A stretch of DNA of 64,000 bases from Congregibacter variabilis. GTDB lineage: Bacteria; Pseudomonadota; Gammaproteobacteria; Pseudomonadales; Halieaceae. The DNA lies in assembly GCF_045689235.1 (NCBI RefSeq), contig NZ_CP136864.1, forward strand, positions 3,410,001-3,474,000. Reading direction: 5' to 3'. A program made the translations under genes and the position numbers. Numbering within the stretch: position 1 is the stretch's first letter; the number at the start of each line of letters is the position of its first letter. The notes under the pieces are model-generated. The model was not told the origin of the DNA, made no database searches, and saw only the letters and a program-made list of their open reading frames with translations. Positions 26,604 to 34,873 of the stretch are shown here, one piece after another.

Positions 26604-28858
26604 GAGCCATCGCGGACTAACGAAGCATGGGTGTCGCCTTGCACTGCTATAACAGGTGTAAATCCTGGCAGACGAATTTCGATCGTCGGTGGGGCTTCGT
26701 GCCAGGTCGCGTCCTGCCAATTGACGGTCACACGATCCGCCGTTGCGTTAGCCTTTAAAGTGACAGTGACAGTGCCGAAGCTTGTGGGCGCCGGGCCAAA
26801 ATACAACTCTTGTTCGTTTTCAAGCCAGCGCTGCGGGATACCCTGGCACAAAATAAGACGCTCTGATTCCTCGCGCACAAAACAATGCCGGAGCATCAGG
26901 ACCCATTCCGCCGCCGCCCAAACGTGTTGCCCATCGCCCATGCAACCGCCATCAGTGCGTGGGTGAATAGCCTCAGGCCACTGCCCGGTCGGGGACGCGA
27001 GCTCTGCGACTCTGTCCATTAATGACAGGTAACGCTCGTCATCAGCGCGAAGCAGTATCTGGGCGACATGCAGGGTTAGATAGGGATTGATCCCGGAATG
27101 GGTCATGTCCTGAAAAAATCCGTTAGCGACGAAGCAGTTATGCAAAAGGTACTCAACGGTATCTAGCAAACGTGGATCGCGAGGTTCGCTCAACTGGAGC
27201 GGGTAGCCGGCCGATATGGATCCGATAGCGCCGGCATCCATACGCCGATAGGGCGCAGCGGGCATTGCCTTGCGCTGTAATCGCACGGCTGCGTGCGTCA
27301 GGCTCTTATCGACGGAGTGGGACATCGCGAGGGCTTCTTGCGCAAAATCGTCGCGCAAGTTTTTTTCACCCATGCGGGCGCACATCTGTGACGCTGACTG
27401 CAGTCCGGCGATGCTCCAGAAATCGTCCCAGTAGTAGTAATCATTTGGACCCAGATGTTCCGCACTGAAACCTGCCGGGAGAAGACCCGCCACGGGGCTT
27501 CCAAGGTTATCTGGCAGTCGTTTGCGCGCAATCCAGCGCGCCCCCCGTTCGATCATCTGATGCCAATGGGGCGGCGCCGACTGTCCCGTTAGCTGACAAA
27601 AACGCTGCAGAATCCACAGAGCCTCGCCGTTTGCATCCCACTCTCCTGCCTGAGAATGAAAATATCCCAGAGGGCCTTGCCGGTGTTGAAACTGTTTTAG
27701 CGCTCGTTCGGCTCGCGAGATAAGTCCAACGCACAACAAGGCGTGAATAATGAATGCAGCATCGCGAAACCAGAAGCGTTTATAGGTATAGGGGCCGGGG
27801 TATACGTCTTTTGGTGAATGCAGTATCAAAGTCCGTATGGCAGCGTCGTAGAGAAACTTAATCCTGGGCTCCGGCACCGATAAGCGGCAATGACCCGCGA
27901 GCGCGTTGCTCCAGGGGGCCGGCGATACATTTTGTGTGGCTGGGTTTTTGTTTAGTGGGACCTCCACGCTAACGCTGCGTGGAACGTTAGCTTCTATGCG
28001 AAACATGGCGGCAGCGGTCACCAGACCAACGTCGCAACGGGCATGTTGTTCATCTTGAGAGTCGTGCAGATGTATATAGACATCTCCACGGTGATAGTCG
28101 GATGCCTGGTGTTTTTCCACTGGATCACTGAAGCCAATGATGGTGTCTCCATCGATCGTCCAGGACCTGCGAGTGGGGCCCAGAGATGCCTGGTGAACAA
28201 AACTCACCCCTTCCGGATTACAGGGCCGTAACGCCAGTACCAGCCAGCCAGGCGTTGCAGCTTTCGCTTCGATTTTCTGGCAGCACAGGAGACCGGTCGA
28301 CGCGGCGTCTACCGCTGCCCGGGTTCGCAAAAAAAGGTCATCGCGCGTCGTTTCGGTTGTTACTGCAAGACCGCCGGCATATTCCAGCTGCTGGCTGCTT
28401 GAGTCGGCCCGTGAAGGCAATAGGTGTTGACCATCATCTGTCAATAACCAAGCGTCAAGTGACCAGCCGTCATAGAGGGGGGTCAACAGACCACGAGGGT
28501 CCACGATAGGTAAATGATCGTAGTCAGGGAGACCGATGGCAGTCCAGTTACGGTGCGTGAGATTTACATGCGTTAGAGAAAAAGCGCGAGGTACAAATGC
28601 ATCGTCCAGAGGGTTGAATTGACGTTCGATCCAGTGGGGCCAGACCCAATCCAGATTGTGCTGGATAACCCGGCTGTTGATGAGTCCCCGGGCATGAAAG
28701 ATCGCTCCGGCACGCAACAACTCCACCGGCTCTGCCACTTCCGACGGTTGAGCGAATCGACGCAGCCGCCCGGTCAAGGCCATGGGGTCGAGAAACCCGT
28801 GAGCGCGGGCAAGATGTCTGATGACCAGACGCCAGGGAAGCCAGTTTACCCACGGCAT
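26600..28858 (-). CDS. Six-hairpin glycoside hydrolase, debranching-like
   Basis: This 752-residue protein has a likely (alpha/alpha)6 barrel. An N-terminal beta-rich region (about 100-330) precedes helices with KRFWFRDAAFIIHALL near 360 and EWDANGEALWILQRF near 403, patterns shared by amylo-1,6-glucosidase, GH15 and GH63 enzymes. Near the C-terminus GGCMGDGQHVWAAAEW (about 636-652) closes the barrel, followed by a short beta domain. There is no signal peptide, so it is probably cytosolic. It starts inside the VTT stop (TGATG) and ends inside the GT4 start. A glycan or glycolipid trimming role is inferred; the exact family is uncertain. Confidence 0.7.
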   Translation of the reverse strand: MPWVNWLPWRLVIRHLARAHGFLDPMALTGRLRRFAQPSEVAEPVELLRAGAIFHARGLINSRVIQHNLDWVWPHWIERQFNPLDDAFVPRAFSLTHVNLTHRNWTAIGLPDYDHLPIVDPRGLLTPLYDGWSLDAWLLTDDGQHLLPSRADSSSQQLEYAGGLAVTTETTRDDLFLRTRAAVDAASTGLLCCQKIEAKAATPGWLVLALRPCNPEGVSFVHQASLGPTRRSWTIDGDTIIGFSDPVEKHQASDYHRGDVYIHLHDSQDEQHARCDVGLVTAAAMFRIEANVPRSVSVEVPLNKNPATQNVSPAPWSNALAGHCRLSVPEPRIKFLYDAAIRTLILHSPKDVYPGPYTYKRFWFRDAAFIIHALLCVGLISRAERALKQFQHRQGPLGYFHSQAGEWDANGEALWILQRFCQLTGQSAPPHWHQMIERGARWIARKRLPDNLGSPVAGLLPAGFSAEHLGPNDYYYWDDFWSIAGLQSASQMCARMGEKNLRDDFAQEALAMSHSVDKSLTHAAVRLQRKAMPAAPYRRMDAGAIGSISAGYPLQLSEPRDPRLLDTVEYLLHNCFVANGFFQDMTHSGINPYLTLHVAQILLRADDERYLSLMDRVAELASPTGQWPEAIHPRTDGGCMGDGQHVWAAAEWVLMLRHCFVREESERLILCQGIPQRWLENEQELYFGPAPTSFGTVTVTLKANATADRVTVNWQDATWHEAPPTIEIRLPGFTPVIAVQGDTHASLVRDGS

Positions 28859-29646
28859 CAGCCTGTTGCCCCGGAACTTTTACTGGCGTACCGGGCAAGC
28901 GCGCTACGCGCCAGTCGATTGAAATAAAACAGAGCAACCATGGCCGCCAGGAAACCGCATCCGTAGATAGTCCATTCCAGAGGCGTGCGAGTACTATCGC
29001 GCTGCCCCAGCGTCGCAATATCGGCAGCGATGGACCCGAGGTACACACTGTTTAGAGAAAACGGAATGACGCCTAGCCCCGTGCCCAGAATAAAATCTCC
29101 CAGGGAAAAACGCGTCAGCCCAAAAAAGTAATTAGAGAGTTTGAATGGGAAGAAGGGAATCAGACGTGTCAGTAGCACGAACTTCCAGCGCTGCTGAGTC
29201 AATTGAGCGCCAATAAGCTCGAGCCGTGGAAATGCTAATAGATAGCTTGTGCTTCGGGGGCCCAGCAAATACCGAGCAACCAGGAAGGAAAGGCTGGCGC
29301 CCAAGGTTGTTCCAAGAACTACACAGATAGTGCCGAGGGTAACGCCGAATACGAATCCAGCGCCCATGGTAAAAAAAATTCCCGGAAGCAAAAGCAGGAC
29401 GACCGCAGCCATGATGACGATAAAAAAAACCGGCCCCAACAGGCCCTGAGCATCGACCCATTTCAACAGGATAAGCACTTGCTCCCGTGCGTCGAAGTAC
29501 AGCAGCAAGCCAAGCATGAGCATCAGGATAATAATCCCTGCCAAAACACTCCAAAGCGGTGAAGGTCCCGCCGTCAGATCGCGATCTTGCCCGGCTCCAG
29601 TGCTACCGCGTACAGCGGCTTGGGTGAGATGCGTGTGTTTTTCCAT
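28858..29646 (-). CDS. VTT-domain membrane protein (TVP38/DedA-like)
   Basis: This 262-residue integral membrane protein is of the SNARE-associated/VTT family. Helices lie near 32-53, 73-90, 95-125, 190-210 and 235-252. The VTT core has the glycine-rich GAGFVFGVTLGTICVVLGTT and the SFLVARYL motif. Family members are implicated in lipid scrambling or transport. The ATG at 29646 gives MEKHTHLTQ; in-frame upstream sequence to 29820 is basic and unlike the family. It is the first gene of a minus-strand operon and has a TAGGGG-N4-CCCTA palindrome 111 bp upstream. Confidence 0.82.
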   Translation of the reverse strand: MEKHTHLTQAAVRGSTGAGQDRDLTAGPSPLWSVLAGIIILMLMLGLLLYFDAREQVLILLKWVDAQGLLGPVFFIVIMAAVVLLLLPGIFFTMGAGFVFGVTLGTICVVLGTTLGASLSFLVARYLLGPRSTSYLLAFPRLELIGAQLTQQRWKFVLLTRLIPFFPFKLSNYFFGLTRFSLGDFILGTGLGVIPFSLNSVYLGSIAADIATLGQRDSTRTPLEWTIYGCGFLAAMVALFYFNRLARSALARYASKSSGATG

Positions 29647-29756
29647 ACAATCCGGGCTCGAGTTTGAACACCGGTGCCCGAATATCGGCATACCCAGCGC
29701 ATCGGCCAACTTTAACTTTGAACTCCAATACTGAGCCCGTTCACCAGAAGTCTGAA

Positions 29757-29771
29757 TAGGGGATCGCCCTA
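29757..29771. promoter_or_regulatory. Palindromic operator upstream of VTT operon
   Basis: The sequence TAGGGGATCGCCCTA has both half-sites identical to the complement of the copy at 2539-2553 (TAGGGGTTTTCCCTA), differing only in the central bases. It lies 111 bp upstream of the VTT start in a 242-bp noncoding gap. No second copy at about 42 bp was found. Confidence 0.58.
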
Positions 29772-29888
29772 ATTTTTTGGGCTCTTTTCGTTGTATTTTT
29801 TTGGTGCACAGACTGGACATGCGAAGTGTGTGCAGAGTGTGTTTCTACTATTTTCACAGCATGCTACTAGTTTAAGCCGGCGCAAATT

Positions 29889-30776
29889 TTATGATGCAAT
29901 GCGCCGGACGCCTGCCTCGCTAGTGGACCGATAAACGTCGTTACATTCTGCTTCGCGGCCGCGCACGATGCGCAAACCTTTTAGCGGGCCGCGCGTCTCG
30001 GTAACCACGGTATGCTGTCCCTCATCGTGATTATCGTCATAGAAGTAAATTACTACCCAGTCGTCGGTCCTGTGCAGCTCGTGAGCCCGGGCACTATTGG
30101 AAAATAGTGCAGTGAAATGCCAGACGCCTCTCGTGGTATGCAAGATAGGTAGCCAAGGGCGTTGATTCGGGTTGAAGCGTCGAGGCGTGATTGTCGGCAG
30201 GTGTCCCAGAGCGGACTGTTTCCGATACTCTTCATCAACGTCCAAAAGCAACTCGACAGCGGGTCCTGCCGACGCATTGCGGTTTATCGCTTTTGGTGCC
30301 CGGGATAGCAGGGCAGCCAAGCCAGCTTTGATCATCTGCTCACGTTTTTTTCCGATGCCAGCTACTTTCCGCAGGCGACCATCATGGGCGGCTGCTTCGA
30401 GTTGTTCCAGCGTATCGACTCCGAGGCGGTCATGAATACGCGCTGCGAGCTCGGAGCCGATGCCAGGCACGGTCTGAAATACCTTTAGTGGATCAAGGGC
30501 ACCACGAAGCCTATCCAGTCTGCTCCACCGGCCCGTCTGCAGGAGTTCGCCGATGGACGAGGCTATACCCGTACCAATGGTTTCCAGCTGGGTTAATGCC
30601 TTGCTCCCCCCTTGCTGGTAAACATCTGCCAGATCCCTATCCAGATTGACTATGCTGCTGGCCGCGCGTCGATACGCCTCTACTCTGAAACGGTTTGCCT
30701 GCTGTTGTTCGAGAATATCAGCGTATTCGTTAAGCCGATCGGCAATGAAACTGTTGGACTTGGTGGTTGAGTACAT
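29889..30776 (-). CDS. PolX-type helix-hairpin-helix DNA-binding protein
   Basis: This 295-residue protein has the N-terminal 8-kDa-like domain and tandem helix-hairpin-helix motifs of family X polymerases (about 1-165: VPGIGSELAARI and VAGIGKKREQMI). It lacks the nucleotidyl-transfer palm and the PHP exonuclease. The C-terminal 120 residues (PWLPILHTTRGVWHFTALFS, then DWVVIYFYDD) are a conserved-looking module I cannot name. ATG at 30776 has GGAG six bases upstream. A role in DNA binding or repair is inferred from HhH only. It lies between the VTT operon and a secreted-protein gene and is transcribed toward the operon. Confidence 0.78.
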   Translation of the reverse strand: MYSTTKSNSFIADRLNEYADILEQQQANRFRVEAYRRAASSIVNLDRDLADVYQQGGSKALTQLETIGTGIASSIGELLQTGRWSRLDRLRGALDPLKVFQTVPGIGSELAARIHDRLGVDTLEQLEAAAHDGRLRKVAGIGKKREQMIKAGLAALLSRAPKAINRNASAGPAVELLLDVDEEYRKQSALGHLPTITPRRFNPNQRPWLPILHTTRGVWHFTALFSNSARAHELHRTDDWVVIYFYDDNHDEGQHTVVTETRGPLKGLRIVRGREAECNDVYRSTSEAGVRRIAS

Positions 30777-30937
30777 TGGCTCCTCACTTGTGCAGGACCA
30801 CAAACAGACTACCCCTGGGATGCACGTAACAACTGAAAACTGCGCTGCGAGTCATCACAGTTATCGTAACGGCATCCTGCAATTCCAAGAACCAGAGAAT
30901 CTCCTATGTTTATTTTTCCACTGGCTCTCTAAATTTC

Positions 30938-30968
30938 GTGAAGTCCTCGTACGACGAGTGTTTTTCAC
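30938..30968 (+). other. Nested stem-loop in 5' leader of secreted-protein gene
   Basis: The inner stem CTCGT-ACG-ACGAG (30946-30958) sits within an outer stem GTGAA/TTCAC (30938-30942 with 30964-30968), and the inner hairpin is followed by TGTTTTT. It ends just before the Shine-Dalgarno AAGGGAG of the gene at 30984. It may act as an attenuator or a ribosome-access switch; no known riboswitch class is recognised. Confidence 0.4.
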
Positions 30969-30983
30969 AAGGGAGATTTTTCA

Positions 30984-32651
30984 ATGTCAGTAAAAAAATT
31001 AACAGACCGTTCGTTATCTACAGGGTTTGTAAAGATGCCGGACTTCAAGCGTAGGGACCTGGCAGCAGCCGTTGGAATTGTCAGTGTGGTGTTGTCAGTT
31101 GGATTCACCGGTACCGCATTTGCAGCGAAAGGTGGAACGCCGGGTAAACCAGGTGGCAGCGGTGCAGCCCCTGATCTTGGGGACTTGATTGTTCTTTACC
31201 GCGATGAATACGGTCGCCCTATTCCTACGGATTCGGTGCAAGTACCTGATCCAGAAACTGGTGAACTTGTCGATGCAGGGCTTTGTCAGCAGCCGCTGGC
31301 GGCCCCGGGGGTTGGGCTACCGGAAGTAACTTTGCCCGGTGGGGAGATAATACCTGAATGCCTGGCGTCAACAGAGTCCTGCGTTATCGCTGTCAATCCT
31401 TTGAATTGTGCAGCGGTGCCGGAGCATGCTGAATTCACTCAGGAGGTGGACTTCGGCCGGACCAGCGTGATTCGTGCACCGGACACGGTGCTTGATCAAA
31501 GCCTCGGGGAAGTGATTACCAAGGTTTCGACGGCTCAATGTACTACGCTTGATCCTGCAGGAAGATTGGTTAACACCAGCGAAGTTGATGGTGATATTTT
31601 TTCAGCGACTATCGACTCTCCGCTCGAAAACCTGGCCATATATTGGCAGTACATGCTGAACGGACAAATCGGTACTCCGTCGAATCCCTTGATTTTGCCC
31701 GGTGGCGATGTGCTGACCACGGCAGCTAGGGGACTTGGTGCGGCCATCGACAAGACCGGCAAAGTGACGATTGACCAGATCGTTTATACCAACCAGATTA
31801 TGGGGCTTGTCGACACCTCAACCCAGTTTGGCACTATGTGTGTCGACGTCAGAGAGGAAGTGCAGGGCACTATGCAATTGGTTGAAAAATGCGTTCTGGA
31901 TTATGGCAGTTACGCCTATGATCGCTCACTCAACTTTCAGGGGCTTCCAAGTCCGCCCTATATTCCCCAAAGCGCTCCTCAGGCCGGCAACTTCGAATAT
32001 CTCTCCTATAAACCAGGTACCAATCCTCCTGAGTTCACGATAGCGCAGGAATCAATTCTGGAGGGTGTCTTCTTGAATGAGGTCTTTGACGGCGTCAATA
32101 TTGCCGGGTTTTCTCAGGCTGCTGATGATGCGCGTGAGGTTATCGAATTTACACACAACCATCCGTTGCCGTTGGGGTTTGAGACTCCGGTGCCGCTGTG
32201 CGACGACCCCAATCAGAATACCAAATACGATCTCTCAATCAGCGAGGAGTCAGGTTTGCAGGTGCCCACGCAAATTGTGGACGGCTCAGAAGGTAGGGAG
32301 TTCACTGTCACCGTCGCTAACGCCGGGCCAGCCGCTGTTTCAGGAGACATTGTCGTGACTGCCGATGCCGCTAATGGCGGCGAGATAGTCGGCTCTCCAT
32401 GGACGATTCCCTTTACGGATCTGGGTGCGGGTCAGAGTTATTCAAAGACCACGTTTTTCTCCATTGATCTTGGAGAACGGACCACTATCGAGTGGACAGC
32501 AGAGGCTACTGCGGTGCCTGGCTGCGACGGTTGCGAAGTCAACCCGGCTGACAATTCGGTCACCGCGACCAGCAGCGTGAAGGTGACCGGTAGTGGGGGA
32601 GGCACTGGTGGAGGCGGTGGAGGTCCCGGCAAAGGCCAGTCCGGGGGCTAA
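30984..32651 (+). CDS. Secreted protein with CARDB-like domain, unknown function
   Basis: This 555-residue exported protein has an unusually long N-region carrying a twin-arginine-like KRRDLAAA (Arg23-Arg24) and a hydrophobic core ending TAFA near residue 47, so Tat export is possible. The central part (about 60-410) has several Cys residues and no family I can name. Residues about 415-530 look like an immunoglobulin-like CARDB fold (VTVANAGPAAVSGDIVV). The C-terminus is a Gly-rich tail GSGGGTGGGGGGPGKG. A clear hairpin terminator follows at 32710. Paired with another secreted protein at 32779; together they may be surface or matrix components, but nothing specific can be claimed. Confidence 0.65.
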   Translation: MSVKKLTDRSLSTGFVKMPDFKRRDLAAAVGIVSVVLSVGFTGTAFAAKGGTPGKPGGSGAAPDLGDLIVLYRDEYGRPIPTDSVQVPDPETGELVDAGLCQQPLAAPGVGLPEVTLPGGEIIPECLASTESCVIAVNPLNCAAVPEHAEFTQEVDFGRTSVIRAPDTVLDQSLGEVITKVSTAQCTTLDPAGRLVNTSEVDGDIFSATIDSPLENLAIYWQYMLNGQIGTPSNPLILPGGDVLTTAARGLGAAIDKTGKVTIDQIVYTNQIMGLVDTSTQFGTMCVDVREEVQGTMQLVEKCVLDYGSYAYDRSLNFQGLPSPPYIPQSAPQAGNFEYLSYKPGTNPPEFTIAQESILEGVFLNEVFDGVNIAGFSQAADDAREVIEFTHNHPLPLGFETPVPLCDDPNQNTKYDLSISEESGLQVPTQIVDGSEGREFTVTVANAGPAAVSGDIVVTADAANGGEIVGSPWTIPFTDLGAGQSYSKTTFFSIDLGERTTIEWTAEATAVPGCDGCEVNPADNSVTATSSVKVTGSGGGTGGGGGGPGKGQSGG

Positions 32652-32709
32652 GGCCACTTACGCTGTTCCCACGGATTTGTGAGCCGTGATTACAGCAGAG
32701 CACATTATC

Positions 32710-32740
32710 CGGGGCGGGTTACCGCCCCGTCTTGTCTTTG
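32710..32740 (+). terminator. Rho-independent terminator after secreted-protein gene
   Basis: Perfect 8-bp stem CGGGGCGG / CCGCCCCG with loop GTTA (32710-32729), followed by TCTTGTCTTT. It separates the transcript of the 30984 gene from that of the 32779 gene. Confidence 0.82.
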
Positions 32741-32778
32741 AGCTGATTCAGCGTACCTAAAACGCAAGAGAGGCAATC

Positions 32779-34695
32779 ATGAAAAAACGGGCATTGACCT
32801 GCGCCATCCGCGCTACTCTATTGGGCACTATCACTCTTGCCGTTGGTGTCCAGGCTGCACCCAATAACAAAGCCTCGCTGCCAGTTTCATCAAAATCTGC
32901 GACCACTTTCACCTGGAATACGGTGGTAAATAACAGCGACCAGATTCCTGGTTACCCCGGCCGTTTTTACAATAGTTACAATCCCCCGTCACTTAACTCC
33001 AATGCCCTGGTGGTGTTTCGCGCCCGGAGTACGGGGCGGTCGCGGGGTCCAGTGAGCGGCGTTTTCTATCGCGATATGGCGGTGGCAGGGGGGGCTATTA
33101 AGACCTTGGCAGATCGCGATACGGAAGTGCCCTATCCCAACAATACCTGTTATCCAGTAGGCGGAGAATCAGGTGAGGGCGAACAGGCAATTGAGTGTGA
33201 TAATCCGGGAACACAGTGGTCTTTGGCGACCTTTAACGAGTTCCCCTCTTTTCCACGCATAGCTCTCACAGCCGATGCTGTCGCCACCCGCGGTAACCAT
33301 CCGCCTGTTTGGACCTACAGCGTGAACAGCGAGAACACACTGACGCCTCAAGGCGAGGAAGAGGAGGAGATAACTCGCGCCGGCACCACGGGCGCCTACG
33401 TCAAACTTGAAGCCCGGCACGACGAAAGCCCGCTGGTCACAGGTTCGAGTCTGCTCGGTGAAGTCCCGGAATTTTCTGATCTGTTTTCTGTTCCTGGCGT
33501 AGCGACTGCTACCCGGTTTGACGTATTCCCGGGCGCTCCGGCGATCACAGATGCGGGCGTCATTGCCTTTAAGGGTAATTACAGCGATGGCACTGGGAAG
33601 ACCGGTGTTTTCTATCGCCAAGTCACGGCCAATAATGCCGGTGGCAGCGCGAAGATCCAGTTGGTGGCGAATTCAGATAGCCAGATCCCTAACCCCGGCG
33701 ACTGTATACCTGGGACTACCTTCGGCTCTACTGCGCCGCCCAGCGCCGCTGGCGACCAAATGGTTTTCGTCGGCTTCGATAACGAGAATGACCCAAGCTG
33801 TGGTGGCATTTATCTTGCGCCACTGCAGCCGGGCTCCGTGCTCACTACCTTGGTAGGCCTAGAGGACCGGGTCCCCGGTCAGGGCAATGCACGCTTTAAT
33901 CAATTGGGCGAGGGCCTGTCTTACGACGGCCGGTTCGTCGGTTTTTGGGGCGCGTGGGGCGAGGAGAAAAAGACTCTGCGCCTGTATTGTCCACAGGAGG
34001 GCAATAGAGATCGCAGAGACTTCTGTAACAATGTTGGCCAGTTCGATCCGCAGACGGGTACCGCCACCGGCGATATCAACAGCATATGCAGCGATGAAAC
34101 TGATAACACTGATTTGTGTTACCAGGAACGGGACGTCCCGATCAATCAGGGCATTTTTGTTTACGACCTGACCGGCAAAGGAAAGCTCCGACTGGTGGCA
34201 AGATCTGGGGTGGACGCCGAATACGATGATTTTGTTTACTGGAATTACTCTGGCAAGCCTCCGGGTGTTGGTGAAGGAGAGGATGCTGCTGAGCCACCGC
34301 GCTGGCGCTCTTCGGCCTTCCAGTCGGTCTCTCAAAGAGCCGGCGGGACTTTTCGAATCGCTTTTCTGGCCAGGAATGGTGAACTTGATTCTCGTAAGGT
34401 TTATACAAACGCAGTGGATGGCATCTATCTTGGGGAAGTGTTGGGCAGCACAGCGCCCAGTGTCACGACTCTAGTTCAGACTGGTATGGATGGCACCATA
34501 CTCGACCCTGCCGCAGTATGGGATGACGACGAGGCAGGGCAAACACCAAAAGTGCCGTTACCCATCGCCTCTCTTGCGTTGGAACGCGATGCTTTTCGCG
34601 GCGGCTGGCTCGCCATCACCGCAAGCATGGGTGTTGAAGAGGCCGGATGGGCAGGTATTTATCTGACCCGTGTGGCGCCACCTCCAGGCAATTAG
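32779..34695 (+). CDS. Secreted repeat protein, probable beta-propeller
   Basis: This 638-residue exported protein has a Sec signal peptide (about 1-26, ending GVQA). It contains a recurring unit in which GVFYR or GIYL is followed about 12-15 residues later by a hydrophobic pair, a short acidic turn and IPG or VPG: LADRDTEVPYP, LVANSDSQIPNP, LVGLEDRVPGQ, LVARSGVDAEYD and LVQTGMDGTILD. At least five copies are spread along the chain, consistent with propeller blades. No catalytic motif or sorting signal is evident, and the C-terminus ends plainly (RVAPPPGN). Function is unknown. Confidence 0.65.
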   Translation: MKKRALTCAIRATLLGTITLAVGVQAAPNNKASLPVSSKSATTFTWNTVVNNSDQIPGYPGRFYNSYNPPSLNSNALVVFRARSTGRSRGPVSGVFYRDMAVAGGAIKTLADRDTEVPYPNNTCYPVGGESGEGEQAIECDNPGTQWSLATFNEFPSFPRIALTADAVATRGNHPPVWTYSVNSENTLTPQGEEEEEITRAGTTGAYVKLEARHDESPLVTGSSLLGEVPEFSDLFSVPGVATATRFDVFPGAPAITDAGVIAFKGNYSDGTGKTGVFYRQVTANNAGGSAKIQLVANSDSQIPNPGDCIPGTTFGSTAPPSAAGDQMVFVGFDNENDPSCGGIYLAPLQPGSVLTTLVGLEDRVPGQGNARFNQLGEGLSYDGRFVGFWGAWGEEKKTLRLYCPQEGNRDRRDFCNNVGQFDPQTGTATGDINSICSDETDNTDLCYQERDVPINQGIFVYDLTGKGKLRLVARSGVDAEYDDFVYWNYSGKPPGVGEGEDAAEPPRWRSSAFQSVSQRAGGTFRIAFLARNGELDSRKVYTNAVDGIYLGEVLGSTAPSVTTLVQTGMDGTILDPAAVWDDDEAGQTPKVPLPIASLALERDAFRGGWLAITASMGVEEAGWAGIYLTRVAPPPGN

Positions 34696-34700
34696 GCTGT

Positions 34701-34746
34701 TTCGAATGGCGTTATCAACACACATGATCGATTTCGCCATTTCGAA
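34701..34746 (+). repeat. Imperfect inverted repeat after secreted-protein gene
   Basis: Arms TTCGAATGGCG (34701-34711) and CGCCATTTCGAA (34735-34746) pair with one bulged base around a 23-base loop. There is no U-run, so it is either a weak terminator, an mRNA stabiliser or a protein site upstream of the N-ATPase operon. Confidence 0.5.
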
Positions 34747-34775
34747 GTTAGCGCGAAAAAGCCAAAGTAAAAAAT

Positions 34776-34789
34776 TAGAAAAACCCTGA
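34776..34789. promoter_or_regulatory. Weak operator-like site upstream of atpD
   Basis: TAGAAAAACCCTGA resembles the degenerate copy at 10560-10574 (both contain AGAAAAACCCT), about 85 bp before the atpD start. It lacks symmetric half-sites, so membership in the palindrome family is tentative. Confidence 0.25.
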
Positions 34790-34873
34790 TTCCGCGTCAT
34801 CCAAACCTGTGCGTCAATGGGGAGCGGGATTTGGGATTCTTGCTCTCGATTGCTTTGCTAGTTAAGGAGCTTC

